Assembly: GCA_016785225.1 (NCBI GenBank)
Contig: JAFBJZ010000952.1
Location: 6,050,501-6,114,500 of the forward strand
Direction of reading: 5' to 3'
Origin: Psettodes erumei
Lineage: Eukaryota > Chordata > Actinopteri > Pleuronectiformes > Psettodidae
Length of the DNA stretch: 64,000 bases
The notes under the pieces are model-generated. The model was not told the DNA's origin. It saw only the letters and a program-made list of their open reading frames with translations, and did no database searches. The translations under genes were made by a program, and so were the position numbers. This document shows, in pieces, positions 63,970-64,000 of this stretch (position 1 is the first letter of the stretch; each line of letters starts with the position of its first letter).

Positions 63970-64000
63970 CTGCGCACATACAGACACAGACAGATGAACC

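Noticed and set aside
1..64000. CRISPR arrays, bacterial operons, phage or integron structures
   Set aside because: None present. The window is intron-rich animal nuclear DNA, and the repeats are microsatellites, transposons and coding tandem repeats.

Overview
The window looks like teleost fish nuclear DNA. Genes are split by GT-AG introns, the families are vertebrate ones, (CA)n, (TA)n and (TTA)n microsatellites are frequent, and mobile DNA is mostly hAT type. The species cannot be named from this sequence. Exon models below were built by eye from splice signals, reading frame and protein-family knowledge.

Layout. 1-1305 (+): last three exons of a dcp1-type decapping factor. 5584-18317 (+): complete 14-exon transketolase (628 aa). 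The dcp1a-tkt head-to-tail pair matches the human order. 22415-27114 (-): complete 7-exon aldo/keto reductase (343 aa). 27362-36110: an apparent composite hAT element about 8.7 kb long, flanked by a perfect 8-bp duplication. It carries a BED zinc-finger ORF, a second copy of its own 3' part, and an intronless, highly repetitive coiled-coil gene with its own TATA box. 36509-38446 (-): nsun5, an rRNA m5C methyltransferase (493 aa). 40311-46644 (-): a 12-exon gene whose first half is a B-Myb type three-repeat Myb domain and whose second half is a hAT transposase. The frame stays open across all exons (888 aa). 51310-57942 (-): complete sgk2 kinase (361 aa). 61845-63969 (-): 3' half of l3mbtl1, with an apparent 1-base frame break before its SAM domain.

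The order mybl2-like, sgk2, l3mbtl1 matches human 20q13 (L3MBTL1-SGK2-IFT52-MYBL2), except that no ift52 is seen. This identifies the Myb half as a mybl2 paralogue. It has lost the normal B-Myb C-terminus and has a transposase-derived one in its place.

The two most interesting objects are the Myb-hAT fusion, in which two of the three usual catalytic acidic positions look changed (consistent with domestication), and the composite hAT element that seems to have moved a whole repeat-rich gene. The other genes are ordinary metabolic, RNA-modification, signalling and chromatin genes, and nothing suggests they act as one pathway.
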